This document shows positions 26,481 to 38,385 of a DNA stretch of 64,000 bases, piece by piece. Every line of letters begins with the position of its first letter. The stretch's first letter is position 1. The position numbers and the translations under genes were made by a program. Source of the stretch: Loxodes magnus. Taxonomy: Eukaryota; Ciliophora; Karyorelictea; Loxodida; Loxodidae. The stretch is from assembly GCA_946699065.1 (NCBI GenBank), contig CAMPDV010000232.1:62001-126000 (forward strand), given 5' to 3'. The notes under the pieces were generated by a model. That model searched no databases. It saw nothing but the letters and a program-made list of their open reading frames with translations, and was not told the origin of the DNA.

Positions 26481-26955
26481 GCATAATAAAGAAGGTTGGA
26501 ATAATTAAAGCAAAGACGTGGTAAAAGAAAGTGCTTCAGGTTTTCTCTCCTAACCTGAGGAGGTGGTTTAAAAACCCTTCTTGAAGCTAACCATTTTTTA
26601 ATATATATAATAATAAAAGATATTTGAGATTCTTAGGTTAAGCAGTTAATAGAATTAGATCTTAGATCTAGCTAAGAGAATAAATATTCTAATTCATAAT
26701 ATTCATTTTACAACTAAATCATTTAAAAAAAGATATCAGGATTCTTTGTGGCTCCGGTAAGCAGGAGTTAACGACATCCTAGAAAGGCTATTACCAGGAA
26801 AAGGGTATCAAAAAAGCCAGCCATCAGGATGATTCTTCCACTTCTAAAGAAAAGCCTAGGAAATAGGCTAAAAATATAATGCGCTCGGAAGTCTCGAAAC
26901 TCACCACATAGTAATAAATAAGCTATGATTAGCTGATTAAAGTGGTGCTGGTTCA
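26481..26955. other. LINE 5' region and GC-richer island
   Basis: 26500-26590 contains a perfect CAGGTT/AACCTG hairpin and may be LINE 5' UTR. 26740-26955 is clearly more GC-rich than the surroundings and has short perfect hairpins, for example AGCCTA/TAGGCT at about 26.86 kb and CTCC/GGAG at about 26.76 kb. All three plus-strand frames read as plausible protein and none matches a family I know. It ends exactly where the 442-bp duplicated gene fragment starts. Confidence 0.4.
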
Positions 26956-27397
26956 GACAGTTTTATTTCTGCCTAAACTCCTAGTAGTGTGAAAAATCAT
27001 ATAGTCAAGAAGTTTCTACAGAAAGTAAAATAAAATTAACATATTAAAGAGTAAATAGTAAGAGACCAGCATTAACCATAGAAAGGAGATATGCAAGTGA
27101 TAAGATAGTAAAAGTTATATTAAACCTCTTCTTAAAATATTAGCTTCATTGAGTCTCACAAGTTAAAGAACGAGGAAGATAATTAGCTTGAGTTAGATCA
27201 AAACAAACTTAAAGTTAAAATAAATAATGAAGAAGAGTAAATGAAAATGAAAGAGTTAGTAACTTGATAGAATTAGGATATGGACAATAGTCATTAAATA
27301 AAATAAGAGTTTACGAAAACTCTGAGTTAGAGAATTGATAGCTTAAAAACAGACAAGTAAACGATAATTAAGATTAAACAACTTAATAACCAGAAAT
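26956..27397 (+). pseudogene. Fragment of the coiled-coil-like gene (duplicate of 33105-33546)
   Basis: 442 bp aligned without any indel and with only about a dozen differences to the middle of the gene at 32799-33644. The fragment lacks the first about 100 codons and the last about 30 codons including the stop. The frame remains open, so a chimeric product with the GC-rich block upstream is possible but unproven. Confidence 0.8.
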
Positions 27398-27699
27398 CAG
27401 TAAAATATATTAAAGTATTATTGGCTCTTTTATCTTTTTATTATCCTCTAACCTTGATAAGTAAGCATTTTCTTATTTTATCTTTAGTTTATTTATAAAA
27501 CAACTAGAAAATATCTTCTTAAGCATTTAAGAAAAGAATAAGTTTTTAATGAGAATTTCTTAAATAAATATGAGATTTTTACATATTTTATTTAATTTTT
27601 CTTCTACATTGTAAAATTATCTATGGAGAATATTTTATTATTTTAGATATCTTCGATATAACTAAGTTTTACATTATATTGCAAAAGATTATTAAGGGT

Positions 27700-30600
27700 A
27701 TAATAATAGATAATTAATCTCTAATAATTATAAATTTTTTTCACATTTCTTAAGAAAACACTCATTTTATCCTTAAATACAACTTTATTAAATCAGCATA
27801 ATATAAAATTTTGATATGTATTGTTCATAAATCATGTATTCTTTTATTTTAAATAAAAATTATTATTTAATAAAGCTATCCTCTTTAAAGAAAAGAAATA
27901 AACTATCTATATTTATCTTTAGAACAACCTATTTATTAATGAAGTTTGTTATGCTTTATGTTTAATATAACTTTATTTTTAATAAATTTTTGGTTCTTTT
28001 ACTTCTTTAATCAGACTTCTTTTAATAGAATTCTATAAGGTCTTATGTCTTTAGACTCATTTATGACAAAAAAATCATTATTCCAGTCTGGATCGTCTTG
28101 CTTAGACTAAATTCAGGATATTTTTTATGCTTATTTTAAAGTTTTTGGATTTACTCGACATTGGAAAACTATTTTAAACTTTTTATTACCAATTTATGTA
28201 CAAGTTGCAAAATCCTACTCACAAACTTCGATATGATTACTGAAATAAACACCTACTCCTATTTTCTAACCTGTTCTTAAGCAAGTTTCGTCTTCGTAGA
28301 GATTTCTATAACCTTTCTTCAGTCCTCCTTATAATCGGTTTTTCATTATAGGATTTAAAGAATCTTAATTAGTTCCATGATATAATACATATCATTCATT
28401 GGCATTATTATCACTTCCCAATCAATTGTCATTTTATTCATATTTTCCAAGGACTTTTAAAGCGTAGCCTTTTCATCCCTTAGGGACAAAATACTTTAAA
28501 GTATTTCCTCATGGTCCTCTTTCAATACATAAATCGTAAGTTCAATGTTTATTATAATTAGGATCGAAATCAGCAGTTGAAAGCTGGGCTTACTCAAACA
28601 AACTCTTAAGCTTAAGTTAAGGTTTACTTTTAGGATATTTTTTAGTTAAATTTGCTAGATCTGTATCCTCAATTTAAATTCCACTTGGATCTATAACTTT
28701 CCAAATTACTTTAATGGATCCTTCTTCTAATCCTAATATTTATATTCTTTCTTTTGGTATATTTAAATCAGCTGCTAGCGCATCAGTGAAATCATTTATA
28801 AAAACTTATTGTTAACTCTTGTTTTAAATCATTTAGTTATAACTAAGATCAGAAGTTTCTTAGAGACTAGTTTCATAAACTTAAGTATCTTAGCTTCCAT
28901 TAGCTAAAGCTGCCTATAAGGTATAAATAGAGTCTTAAGTTTCTTGCTTAGATTTATAAAATTTAATGTTATTCTTCCTCAAATAATCTTGCATAACACA
29001 AAACAAAACTTCAATATTGTTGACTGATATGTCTTTTGATATAGCTTGACTTGAAGGTTTTACGAGTATTTGCAATTGTTTTAATTCTTAAAATCTTTGC
29101 TTCATCATTCATGAAGATTAATAAGTTCTAGTATTTTAGTTTTTTATTTGTTCTTCAGAATTAAGCATTTCAGATTTTAGCTCTTCTACTTCTACATTTT
29201 ATTAAGGGAAGAAAATATCTTAGAACTATTTTATATCTTATACATCTTGTACTGGTATCACTCTAAATGGTTTTTGTTCTTAGACAGCCAAATTTATAAA
29301 AGTTTATAGCTGGAATGATGAAGCTGGAGCTTCTTCTTCATTTTTAACTTAAGGAGATTAAGGTACTTTTTATTCCCCTATAAACTACTAAGGATCTTAA
29401 TAGCATATCTAAGAAGGCGGCTGAATCTCTAAAGCTTCATCTTCACTTTCTTCTTCAGAGGATATTTTTAACGCTTCCATATTATTAGATTATAAAAAAT
29501 TTACTTTAGACTAATTAAAACAGCTAATTCAATAACTCTAAATAGCTTCTCACTAATCTACAATAGATCCTTAAACTAAAGCAATAAAAACTATATAGAT
29601 AGACATGCTTCATCATTACAGCTATACGTATAATATTACCTTAGCTTAGCCTTATTTCATTTAGATTTATTTAACTTATTTAAATAAATTACAAACAGAG
29701 AAAAATTATCTTAGAATCAATAGCTTTATACAAAGCTTAAACAGAATTAGTATAATATAGACTAAATATACAGAGAGATAAATACAGCTATAGTGTGAGA
29801 GACTAGAACAATAAAGCGCTGAATATAAGGAGCATCATTACTATAAAGGGAACTTGGTAAAGATGCTTTTATCTTAAGCATCTAATATTTATATTAGATA
29901 GCTTATATTTAGATATAATGCTAACTCTTATATAGAAACTAATAAATAATTATAAATCATGCATTTAATTAAGCTTATCTAATAATAGCCTATAATATAA
30001 CTTAAGACATTAAAGCTACTATAAAGGACTTACTCATTAATTAGTAATCAGATATTTAATTTAGATAAAGAGATATCTGAAGTGCTATCTCTTAGTAAAA
30101 TAGTAAATTAACGTAGTTGTGATAGTTGTATCAATAGCTATAAACATAACTAACCTTTCATTATAATAAATGTAAAAAGGATAAATATAGGAAATGGCTC
30201 TAAAGTGGAATGAATCTTATAAAAAGCTTTAGTATATCATATATGAACTATAAACAATATAAGAAATAGATAATTATCTCTACATTCGAAGCTATTTAAC
30301 TATATAGGGACTACTATCTAGACACAGCAACTGAACAATTAAAATTATAACAATAAAACTAATATCTAACACTAATTGTATGTAAGACGATAAAACAACT
30401 AGCATGAAAGAAAGGTAAAATAATTTAAAATTAAGTTAATAAAATATAACAATATTATAACTTTTAAAACTTAGACGTATAATATCATTCTTTAAACAAT
30501 TGTAATTCTGATTAATAAGAAGTAGAGATTAAAATATCTCTTATTAAAATTTAAAATTAAAGAGTGAAAAATTAAAAATAGTTTATAATTATAAATTTAA

Positions 30601-31131
30601 AGTCTTTTATTAGAATAGAAGGAGGTAAAGATATATTTAACAACTATTTTTTAATTCATGATAAAAGAAATTTATGAACCTCTTAAATCTTATTTACTCA
30701 AATAGTTATGATATAAGTAGTCAAATCTTTATTTTTATTCTTAGTAGTATTTAATAGATATCTAAGACCTTTATCATATCCATTGAGAAGTCTAAACATT
30801 TCAACAAACATAATTATGCATAATCTCTTCCAAAAGAAACTAAACAATTTGACTTCAAAGTTCTAAAAAATACACTTAAATAAATAAATAAATAAAATTA
30901 TTTTTTTAACTATAAATCAACTTACCCTTGGTAAAATTGAACAATGGTATTAATATTTAAAATAAAGAGGATATAAATTTCTTTTAATGGTTAACTAAAA
31001 TATTTATTTTATTTCTGAAATTGATTTCCATTTCAACTGACACATCTTAATACACATATTTTAAAAGTTATAATAATGAAGATTTAAAACAAGCTTATAA
31101 AAATTGAAAGAGATAATAAAATATAACTGAA
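27700..31131 (-). repeat. Inverted copy of the array unit
   Basis: Minus-strand homology to the array unit runs from its 3' flank (about 27.70 kb) through the gene and about 1.65 kb of 5' sequence. It ends abruptly at about 31131, corresponding to unit position about 1155. Most of the 5' flank and the first two thirds of the gene are almost identical to the tandem units. The 3' third and 3' flank are diverged and match the 19.6 kb remnant better. This mosaic suggests gene conversion or recombination between paralogues. Confidence 0.85.
28011..29480 (-). CDS. PARP-like ADP-ribosyltransferase, inverted copy
   Basis: 489 codons with an intact frame from ATG at 29480 to TGA at 28011. The N-terminal half equals the array genes: the acidic start, Gln/Pro-rich segment and FINDFTDALAADLNIP domain. 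After about residue 305 the protein switches to the other sequence type: HWTYDLCIERGP instead of HWDPDDNSILERGP, GLKKGYRN, and QAQKISWIQSKQDD before the final strand. YHGT and GVYFS supply the His and Tyr of the PARP triad, and DIRPYRILLKEV ends the protein. The gene faces the LINE and the coiled-coil fragment. It is probably functional, as no frame break is seen. Confidence 0.8.
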
Positions 31132-32798
31132 AGCTAAGTTTCTTACCTAGCTTTTATTTCTATTAAAATAGCTTCTACTTAGGCTAAAATTGAATCTTTC
31201 CTCAGACCGATTTACTATTCTAATTATAAAAATATATTTAGTTAACTATCTATATATTCATATTTTAAGTCATATGGACACACTATTTTATTTAAAATAA
31301 CTTTCTTTATTATCCTCAGCTTTCATATCTTAAGAGTGAATTACTACTTACAATAAGTAGATACAAAATTAAAAGATAATGAAAAGATAGTAAAATGTCT
31401 ATACTTAAAAAGACAAAAATATAAGTCCTTTTATTAATCAAATTTAGTAAGAAAAAAAAATTATTAGATAAGCTAAATATAACTGAGTAATTATAGTAGA
31501 TACCTACTTTGAATTATCAATAGTTATTTATCTATTTATATACTAATAATACAAAACTTATAGAGTGAATGAATCTTATATGCTGTATCTCTATACTTTT
31601 ATAAATCTAGTAAAGTTTAGAAATAAAAAAAAGACTGAGGTAGGCTAATATAGATGGTTATCTTTGTATACGCTAGTAGCCCAATAAAAAATTTTAATTA
31701 AAAAGTAAGTTGAAAGGTGAAAATGTAAAATAAAGAGTTTACAATAATTAATAAAGATAAAAAATAAGAAGAATAAACTTTCTAATTTAAAGGTAGAGGC
31801 ATATATTTAAAATTAGCTGTAGTCTAAAAATCAATTCTTATTTATTCAAAAGGATATTAAAAATTTTTCATCCTACAATCGTCAAACACTTCTATTCTTT
31901 ATTATCGAAAGAAACCAATTTATCTATTTTCAATTTCTCAGACACTTTTAATCATTATCGATCAAAAAGCCTGGAGTATATTTAGTCAATGAAAAAATAG
32001 ATATATAGCCAATACTTAGTAATATATAGATAGACAATATTAAATAAAATAAATATAAACAAATTTGAAGATATGTAGAACTAAAATTCCTGACTATTAA
32101 GTAGCAGCAAGATTTCCTTAGAAATAATTGTTAGATAATATCTGGACAGTTTGTTTATATTATACATCTAGATTACTATTAATTAATTTTGTAGTTAACT
32201 GACTAGAAAATAAAGTATACTATAATTGTTTAAATGTATATAAATAAGAACTTAATGGCATGATTTTAAGAAGGAACGGTGATAATTAGATCTTATTGCT
32301 TTTGAAAGAAAAATGCAGAAACAAATTTAGTTAAGATTAATTATTAGAACAAGTATTTAAATCAAGTAAAAGAAGGCAATCAGTATCTTCAAAGTCACAA
32401 AGGAAAAACTTTTTATCTATATTTCCATGCATTCATAGATTTTAGATGCCCTTTACCTAATGAAAGTTATCTATATGATATTAAAATTGTTAGCTTAAGG
32501 AAATTAAAAAAATTAATATATAACTTAAAATATCCCTAATAGAAAACATCTAAAGCTTTATAAACTTTAGTTAGCATTCTTAAATACCTTGAAAATACAA
32601 ATTTAACCTCCTTATGAAATTAAAGCAGATGACTGTGAAAATCTAGAGTTATTCTATTATTAATACTTTAGCTTAGCATTTTTTAGTTGAATTAATAAAG
32701 CAAGTATTAGCTTATAAATAAGCTGATGTATAAGACGCTTAAATGCTAAGTAATTTGAACATTAAGTAATTTTTCAATTATCAAGCATTATATTAAAA
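31132..32798. other. Unassigned AT-rich region
   Basis: No family recognised. Between about 32.3 and 32.8 kb the plus strand reads as plausible protein in more than one frame, so a missed 5' exon of the gene at 32799 cannot be excluded. Confidence 0.3.
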
Positions 32799-33644
32799 AT
32801 GTCTAGAGCATGGAAAGAAAGTATAAGTAGGTAGGTTCAGCACCTAAATATTCCTTCCTCTAAGTCTTAGCTAAGAAAATGTAAAACTCGTTTTAATTTT
32901 ACTTCTTAAGATAGGAATAAGACTTAAAGTTACTTTTCAATAGGATAAAAGAATGACTCTGGTAATAATGAGGTTAACATTTTGGAATAGACTTAAAATA
33001 AAAGGGATTAAATGAGTCTGCAAGATTTAGAAGAGAGTATTGAATCTTGCAGAAGTAGTTAGAGTATGCAGGATAAAGAGTCAAAGAAAATTTTTTTTAG
33101 TTCCGACAGTTTTATTTCTGCCTAAACTCCAAGTAGTGTGAAAAATCATATAGTCAAGAAGTTTCTACAGAAAGTAAAATAAAATTAACATGTTAAAGAG
33201 TAAATAGTAAGAGACCAGCATTAACCATAGAAAGGAGATATGCAAGTGATAAGATAGTAAAAGTTTTATTAAACCTCTTCTTAAAATATTAGCTTCATTG
33301 AGTCTCACAAGTTAAAGAACGAGGAAGATAATTAGCTTGAGTTAGATCAAAACAAACTTAAAGTTAAAATAAATAATGAAGAAGAGTAAATGAAAATGAA
33401 AGAGTTAGTAACTTGATAGAATTAGGATATGGACAATAGTCATTAAATGAAATAAGAGTTTACGAAAACTCTGAGTTAGAGAATTGATAGCTTAAAAACA
33501 AACTAGTAAACGATAATTAAGATTAAGCAGCTTAATAATCAGAAATTGCTTCCAACTTTGAGTAAAAAAGTGGATTTTAACATAGCAAACTCTAAAATTA
33601 GAAGAGACAGAAGTAAAAAAGTGGTGGAGCGAAAGTTAGATTGA
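32799..33644 (+). CDS. Hypothetical Gln/Lys/Ser-rich, coiled-coil-like protein
   Basis: A 281-residue ORF from an ATG in an AAAAATG context to TGA at 33642. No known family is recognised. The N-terminal 130 residues are Ser/Gln-rich and basic. Residues about 165-245 are rich in Lys, Glu, Gln and Leu, with the spacing of a helical or coiled-coil region. The C-terminus ends in a very basic KVVERKLD. One internal TGA (residue about 208, context VT-W-QN) is read as Trp. Two things support a real gene: a 442-bp internal part is duplicated at 26956-27397 with the frame kept, and the composition is protein-like over the whole length. A helical scaffold or nucleic-acid-associated protein is possible, but no function can be assigned. 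Confidence 0.6.
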
Positions 33645-34283
33645 ACCTTATTTGTTTATTTTGCCTTTCTATTTATGCATGCTAATCTTTTTCTGACTCT
33701 TAATATTTATCTTTAATTTCTTTTAATTTAATGAAATAAATAATAAAAAAGAAACATAACTAAAGTTACCTTTTCTGTCGAGCTTCCTTTTAAATTAAAT
33801 ACAGGTTAAAAATATATCATTAAGTTATAAAGTTTATACGATATAATGGACTATATCTAGAACTTGAATATTAAATAAGTTGGCTAGCATTATAGTAAAG
33901 TTATTTAAAAAGGACAAAGCATCTCTTTTGTTTTCGTTCACTTTTTTCAATCTTATGAAATCTACTTTTCGTGAAAACTGAATAAGCAAACCTTTATTTA
34001 TTTAACTACTTTTATAACCAGTTTGCATTTAAAATACACAAGAAAAATTCAAATTTTGCCTTTTTGATATTGCTATTTAAGCCGATTATCTTTGTAGATA
34101 AGCATGAGAATATTTATGCTTCTTTCTAGCTAGCCTATTTTTAATAAATGGTCCAAATAACAATAATACATTATTTATAAGAGTTAAATTTTAAATAGTT
34201 AAGAGAATTTCATTGAGTATATATAGATAAAGATATTGGCATCTAGATAATTATTTCTAAGTTTATTTTATAAGAAGAAATAA
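33645..34283. other. Spacer between convergent genes
   Basis: About 640 bp between the 3' ends of the coiled-coil-like gene and the kinase. No gene recognised. No TGA occurs in the kinase frame across this stretch. Confidence 0.5.
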
Positions 34284-36422
34284 TTAATTAATCTTGAAAT
34301 AGCTTGCTTATAACTAGAGGGACTCTCTTTCCTATATCCAATCATTCTCCATCAATTTTTGCAAAGATATTCTTTCTTTTGGATTTTTTGCCAGAAGCTA
34401 AGATATCATTTTCTTCGCTGGCTAGCTTAAGTCTCTCTTGAAGGGCCATCTTATTTATTAGGTTGCAATTATTTTGTATAAATCATTTTTGTTTTTCCCT
34501 GAGAAAGGAAATACACTTGTCAACAGAGCGAAAATACATACTCCTAATGATCATATATCAGGAGTTTCTCGATATGGCATTTATTGAATGACTTCAGGAG
34601 ATGCATATTCTAACGTACCCAATGAAATTGTGTCTGTTTATTGAGGACCTAGAATAATTGATAATCCAAAATCTCCTATTTTCACTTAGCAAGCTTCATC
34701 TATGTTACTAGGATTTTACAAAACGAATACATTTTCTAGTTTTAAATCTCGATGAACAATACCTCTGCTATGTAAGAACATCAATCCATCCAAAATCTAT
34801 TTTACATACTACTTAACAACTTTTTCAGGAATCAAGTATTTACTTTTTATCAATAAAGCTAGTAAATCTGTTTGGCACAGTTCCATTACTATATAAATAA
34901 ATCTATCGTTTTCAAAAATATCATATAGAGATACACAATTTTTGTGTGTTGCTAACTTCAATGAAGAAATTTCTCGAATAGCCGCTATCTAATTCTACTC
35001 TGATTTAGCTAGCATACTTCTATCTAGAATTTTGATTGCTACTTCTTTGAGTGTTTTTCGATGAATTCCTTTAAAAACACTCCCCATTCCCCCTTATCCC
35101 AACTTTTAAGCAATATCATAATATTGGCTGAACTTAGCTTTGATTCTTATCTTATTCATTATCTAATCTTTTCATTCTTACTCTTATTCACTCGATTCTG
35201 CTATTAGCATAAGCATCCTACTACCATACAGTTATAATTATATCCCTGATTTCTTTTTATCTAAAAAGCAGTAACTTAAGTTTATAATTTTGTTTGGAAA
35301 TAGATCTAAATGATCCTTGAAGCTAAGCAAATACTTTCCAATAAGTACAAATCACTCATTTTTAATCTAGCCATCAATTTTTACTTAGCCTAAAGATCCT
35401 TATTTCTATATTTTTAGCTCCTCAAACTCTGTTGAATTTGACGAAATAATCCTACATCCTATCGGTGATTATTTAGATTGCATTGATATATTAACAGAAT
35501 AATTGTTAGGAAATAGCTTTTTAAGTCTGAAAACTTTATGTTTATTTCCATCCCTCTTTGATGGTATACTTTTGTTACGATTACTTTCCTTTATAGGCAT
35601 CTTTTAGAAAATTGATTTACTCAACTCTCGGTTTCTATGAAAATAAAAGATTTTCCTTTCACTCATTTAATTTGCTCTAGCTTTACTCTCTACTTTCTCT
35701 TTCAATTATTCGTCTTTTCTAGATCTTTATTTTATCCTTACTACTTTCTACCAGTTTTTTATTGAACCTATTATATCATCAAAATCAAACTGTACATTTA
35801 TTTGATCGATTATTTCCTAGAAAACATATTAATTAATGCCTATTAAATATCTACATCTTTAAATAAACTGAGATTCATTTAAATACCTCCTTCCATCTAT
35901 AAATTGGCTTGCTGACTAAATAGTTTCAAACTCAATGTCATTGAGAATAGACTCTAAGTTAGAAACTCTTGTTGCCTCTCCTTCTATTTGTTGGTAGCAT
36001 TGCTTACTGATTTTCATTTGAATCAAGATGCATTCGATATCCTCTTTTGAAACTTTCCCATCGTTATTATAATCCAATAACTAGAAAATTACTCCCAGTT
36101 TTATATCACTGAAATCTTTATATTAAGGTAATGAAATCATAGTAAGAAAAGTAGAAAAATTCATCTTAGACTACTTTTTTTCTTCTGAAATCTATAACTT
36201 CATAAAGACCCTAAATATTTATTCTCCTAGAAAATGAGGAAATCTGAAATAGCATAAAAAGGTTGGAAGCGATAATCCTTCACAACCACTACATAGTTTG
36301 AGTATCTAAAGAATTAATTAAATTACCTTGAACACCTTTCTATAAACGTAGTTAGTCACTCTATCAATGTTACTAGGATCGTTAGCATACTGCCTGATTC
36401 CAGCAAGGTTTACCATGCTCAT
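34284..36422 (-). CDS. CDPK7-like Ca2+-dependent kinase: EF-hand, PH and kinase domains
   Basis: A predicted 712-residue Ser/Thr kinase that should respond to Ca2+ and membrane phosphoinositides. From the N-terminus it has an EF-hand region with one clear loop DYNNDGKVSKED (residues 117-128) and a diverged region before it. A basic linker follows, then a PH domain (about 340-425) with KNEWFVL and a final EQEQEWKDQI helix. The kinase domain (about 432-697) has LGQGGMGSVFKG, VAIKIL (Lys464), HRDLKLEN (Asp559), DFGLS (Asp584), SPEV and DIWSLGV. The Trp of DIWSLGV and that of NEWFVL are TGA codons. The EF-PH-kinase order is that of apicomplexan CDPK7. The start gives one unbroken frame, and a 21-nt GT-AG stretch near residue 35 could be an intron. 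No in-frame TGA follows, so the stop is placed, as a guess, at TAA 34284. Confidence 0.88.
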
Positions 36423-38385
36423 ATTTAGGTAGCTGGGTTTAAGATCTATTTATACCTAGATAGATACAAAAGACTTGATACCTACTATCAAGATCTTCTT
36501 ATCTTATTTATTTTTAATTAAAAATTAAGCTTAAAATACAAAATATTAGACACAAGTTTATAAACCCTTTTTACCTGTAAAATCAATACTCTATTATGCC
36601 TGTAGTTAAAAAGCCAGCTTCCTTTTATAAATACTAATTGTTTTTCTGCTGACTTTGTTACATCTTTCCTTCTTAATTCCATTTCATTATAATGCTAGAA
36701 TCGTCTTTCTAAATATTTATCTAGAAAGATTTAAAGGTAAAAACTAAAGATAAATATAGAGATTATTTTACATAATTTCCCTTTATAATTACTCATTTAT
36801 TAAGCTTAAAATATAATTCATGGCTATAATCTAAAAAATATTCTTACACTTATCTAGCAATATGCTCATTTTTATTTTAGAAGATAAGAAAGAAAGATAA
36901 AAATAGAATGTTTAAACTTTATTAATAATTTACTATCTTGAGAACTTGATTTTTGAAGTGTCCAATTTGATTTTGAACTGTGCAATTTTAGTTCCATGTA
37001 TTATAGATGCGAATAGATATCCCGTTTCTCTAGTATCTAGCATCCATTATACTTTTAGGCAAATTTTTCAATTTATTTGTATATGCTTTTCTCTCTTTAT
37101 TTCTACTATATTAAAATTAACAAGTATATCTATAACTGTAAAATTAGTTAATTTTATAACTTCTTTAACTTTCTCATTCTTTTAGCAAATAAGTATTGAA
37201 GATAAAATCAATAAACCATTCCTAACTTCTTATACCACCTAAGTTAATTAAAGAATCTATTTATTTAATGTTGATAGCCTCTCTTTTTAAGCCTTTGAAA
37301 TTAAAAGTTCTAGTTAATTTAATATTGCTTTAATATAGAATATAGGTAAACTATTGCCTTATTGTACTTTGATTTTAATTCTTAAATAGCATGCTGAAAA
37401 TAATTTTGTTAGATGAGCAGTGAAGCTTATTTATTCTTAAAATGCTAACTCGATGATAATTCATTTATCAATTTTGCCTACTTTATAATATATTAGCCTT
37501 AGTACCATATATATAAATAATTGAAAGATCAAATAGAAAATTGATAGAAACCTATTTTAGTTAATATAAATGATAAGCAATTTTACAGCTGATGCTCTTA
37601 TTAATTTATCTCGCTTATAAAGATTAGAGGCAAAAAGTCATACAAATAGATTTGGTCTATTAGATAAAAGAAAGCTCAAATCCTTTTTTACAATTTAGAT
37701 TTAAAACTTTTTTTAAAGCAGATCTTATAAGCCATGAAAGGTTTGCCTTATAAATTATAACTATTTAGAGTAATAAATTGGGTAATTTTTTATTATAAAT
37801 TTTGATTTATCAAATCCTTTGAATTTGTCAATTAGATATTTAGGGCTTGTTTAATATGTTAGCATTTTTCCTATAAATCTAAGCAAAATTGAAACATAGA
37901 AGTTGACCTATACCATTAGCAATTTGACTTGTATTAATTACTGGATTGCAAGGAAAATATTATTGTTGCTTAAGTAAAAGAGTATTAAATAAAAAGCTTT
38001 CCATCTTAATAGCAATCAGCTATTTACTTATTTTCCTAAGATCATTTATCTTAACTTCCTTTCTTTTATATGATTCCTGTTATTTTCTAAAAACCTTACA
38101 TTTATTAGCAACTTTTAAGAGATAACTATTTTCCCTTCTTTAATTTAGCTATATTCTTATAGCTTAAATAGTTTATATAGTGATAAACAGTTCTAAACGA
38201 TAAAAAGTTAATAGCCTAATTTTCACTTCTGAAGTTGCCTTTGTCTAATAAAAAAAAGCATTAGATGTACTGTGGTTTTAGAATAAAATAATGCTTTATT
38301 TGAATTGTAGTAGTTTGAGTGATTTGATTATAAGCCATTTAATTTGAAATTCAAAATATATTAAATACCTTTAAATTATTGTTAA
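36423..38385. other. Intergenic region with divergent promoters
   Basis: About 2 kb between the starts of the kinase (leftward) and a PARP-like gene (rightward). No gene recognised. It must contain both promoters, but I see no defined motif. A standard-code open frame at 36946-37185 has no supporting feature. Confidence 0.45.

Larger units (their letters stand above)
21353..26550 (-). mobile_element. Non-LTR retrotransposon (LINE), minus strand
   Basis: An element of about 5.2 kb. In order on the minus strand it has a gag-like region with a CCHC zinc knuckle, an acidic/lysine-rich linker, an AP endonuclease, a reverse transcriptase, a C-terminal CCHC finger, a 3' hairpin and an (ATTT)n tail. 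It uses the same code as the host genes, with many TAA/TAG and TGA codons inside motifs. At least five frame breaks show that this copy is not intact as sequenced. The 5' end is not defined: coding can be followed to 26480, and a GC-richer block continues to 26955. I saw no convincing target-site duplication. Confidence 0.9.

Noticed and set aside
26740-26955. Possible hammerhead, group I intron or RNase P RNA in the GC-richer block
   Set aside because: Hairpins exist, but the conserved cores of these ribozymes could not be found in the right order on either strand.
36358-36422. Horizontal transfer of the kinase gene
   Set aside because: It uses TGA for Trp and TAA/TAG for Gln like its neighbours, and its composition is similar, so nothing suggests foreign origin.
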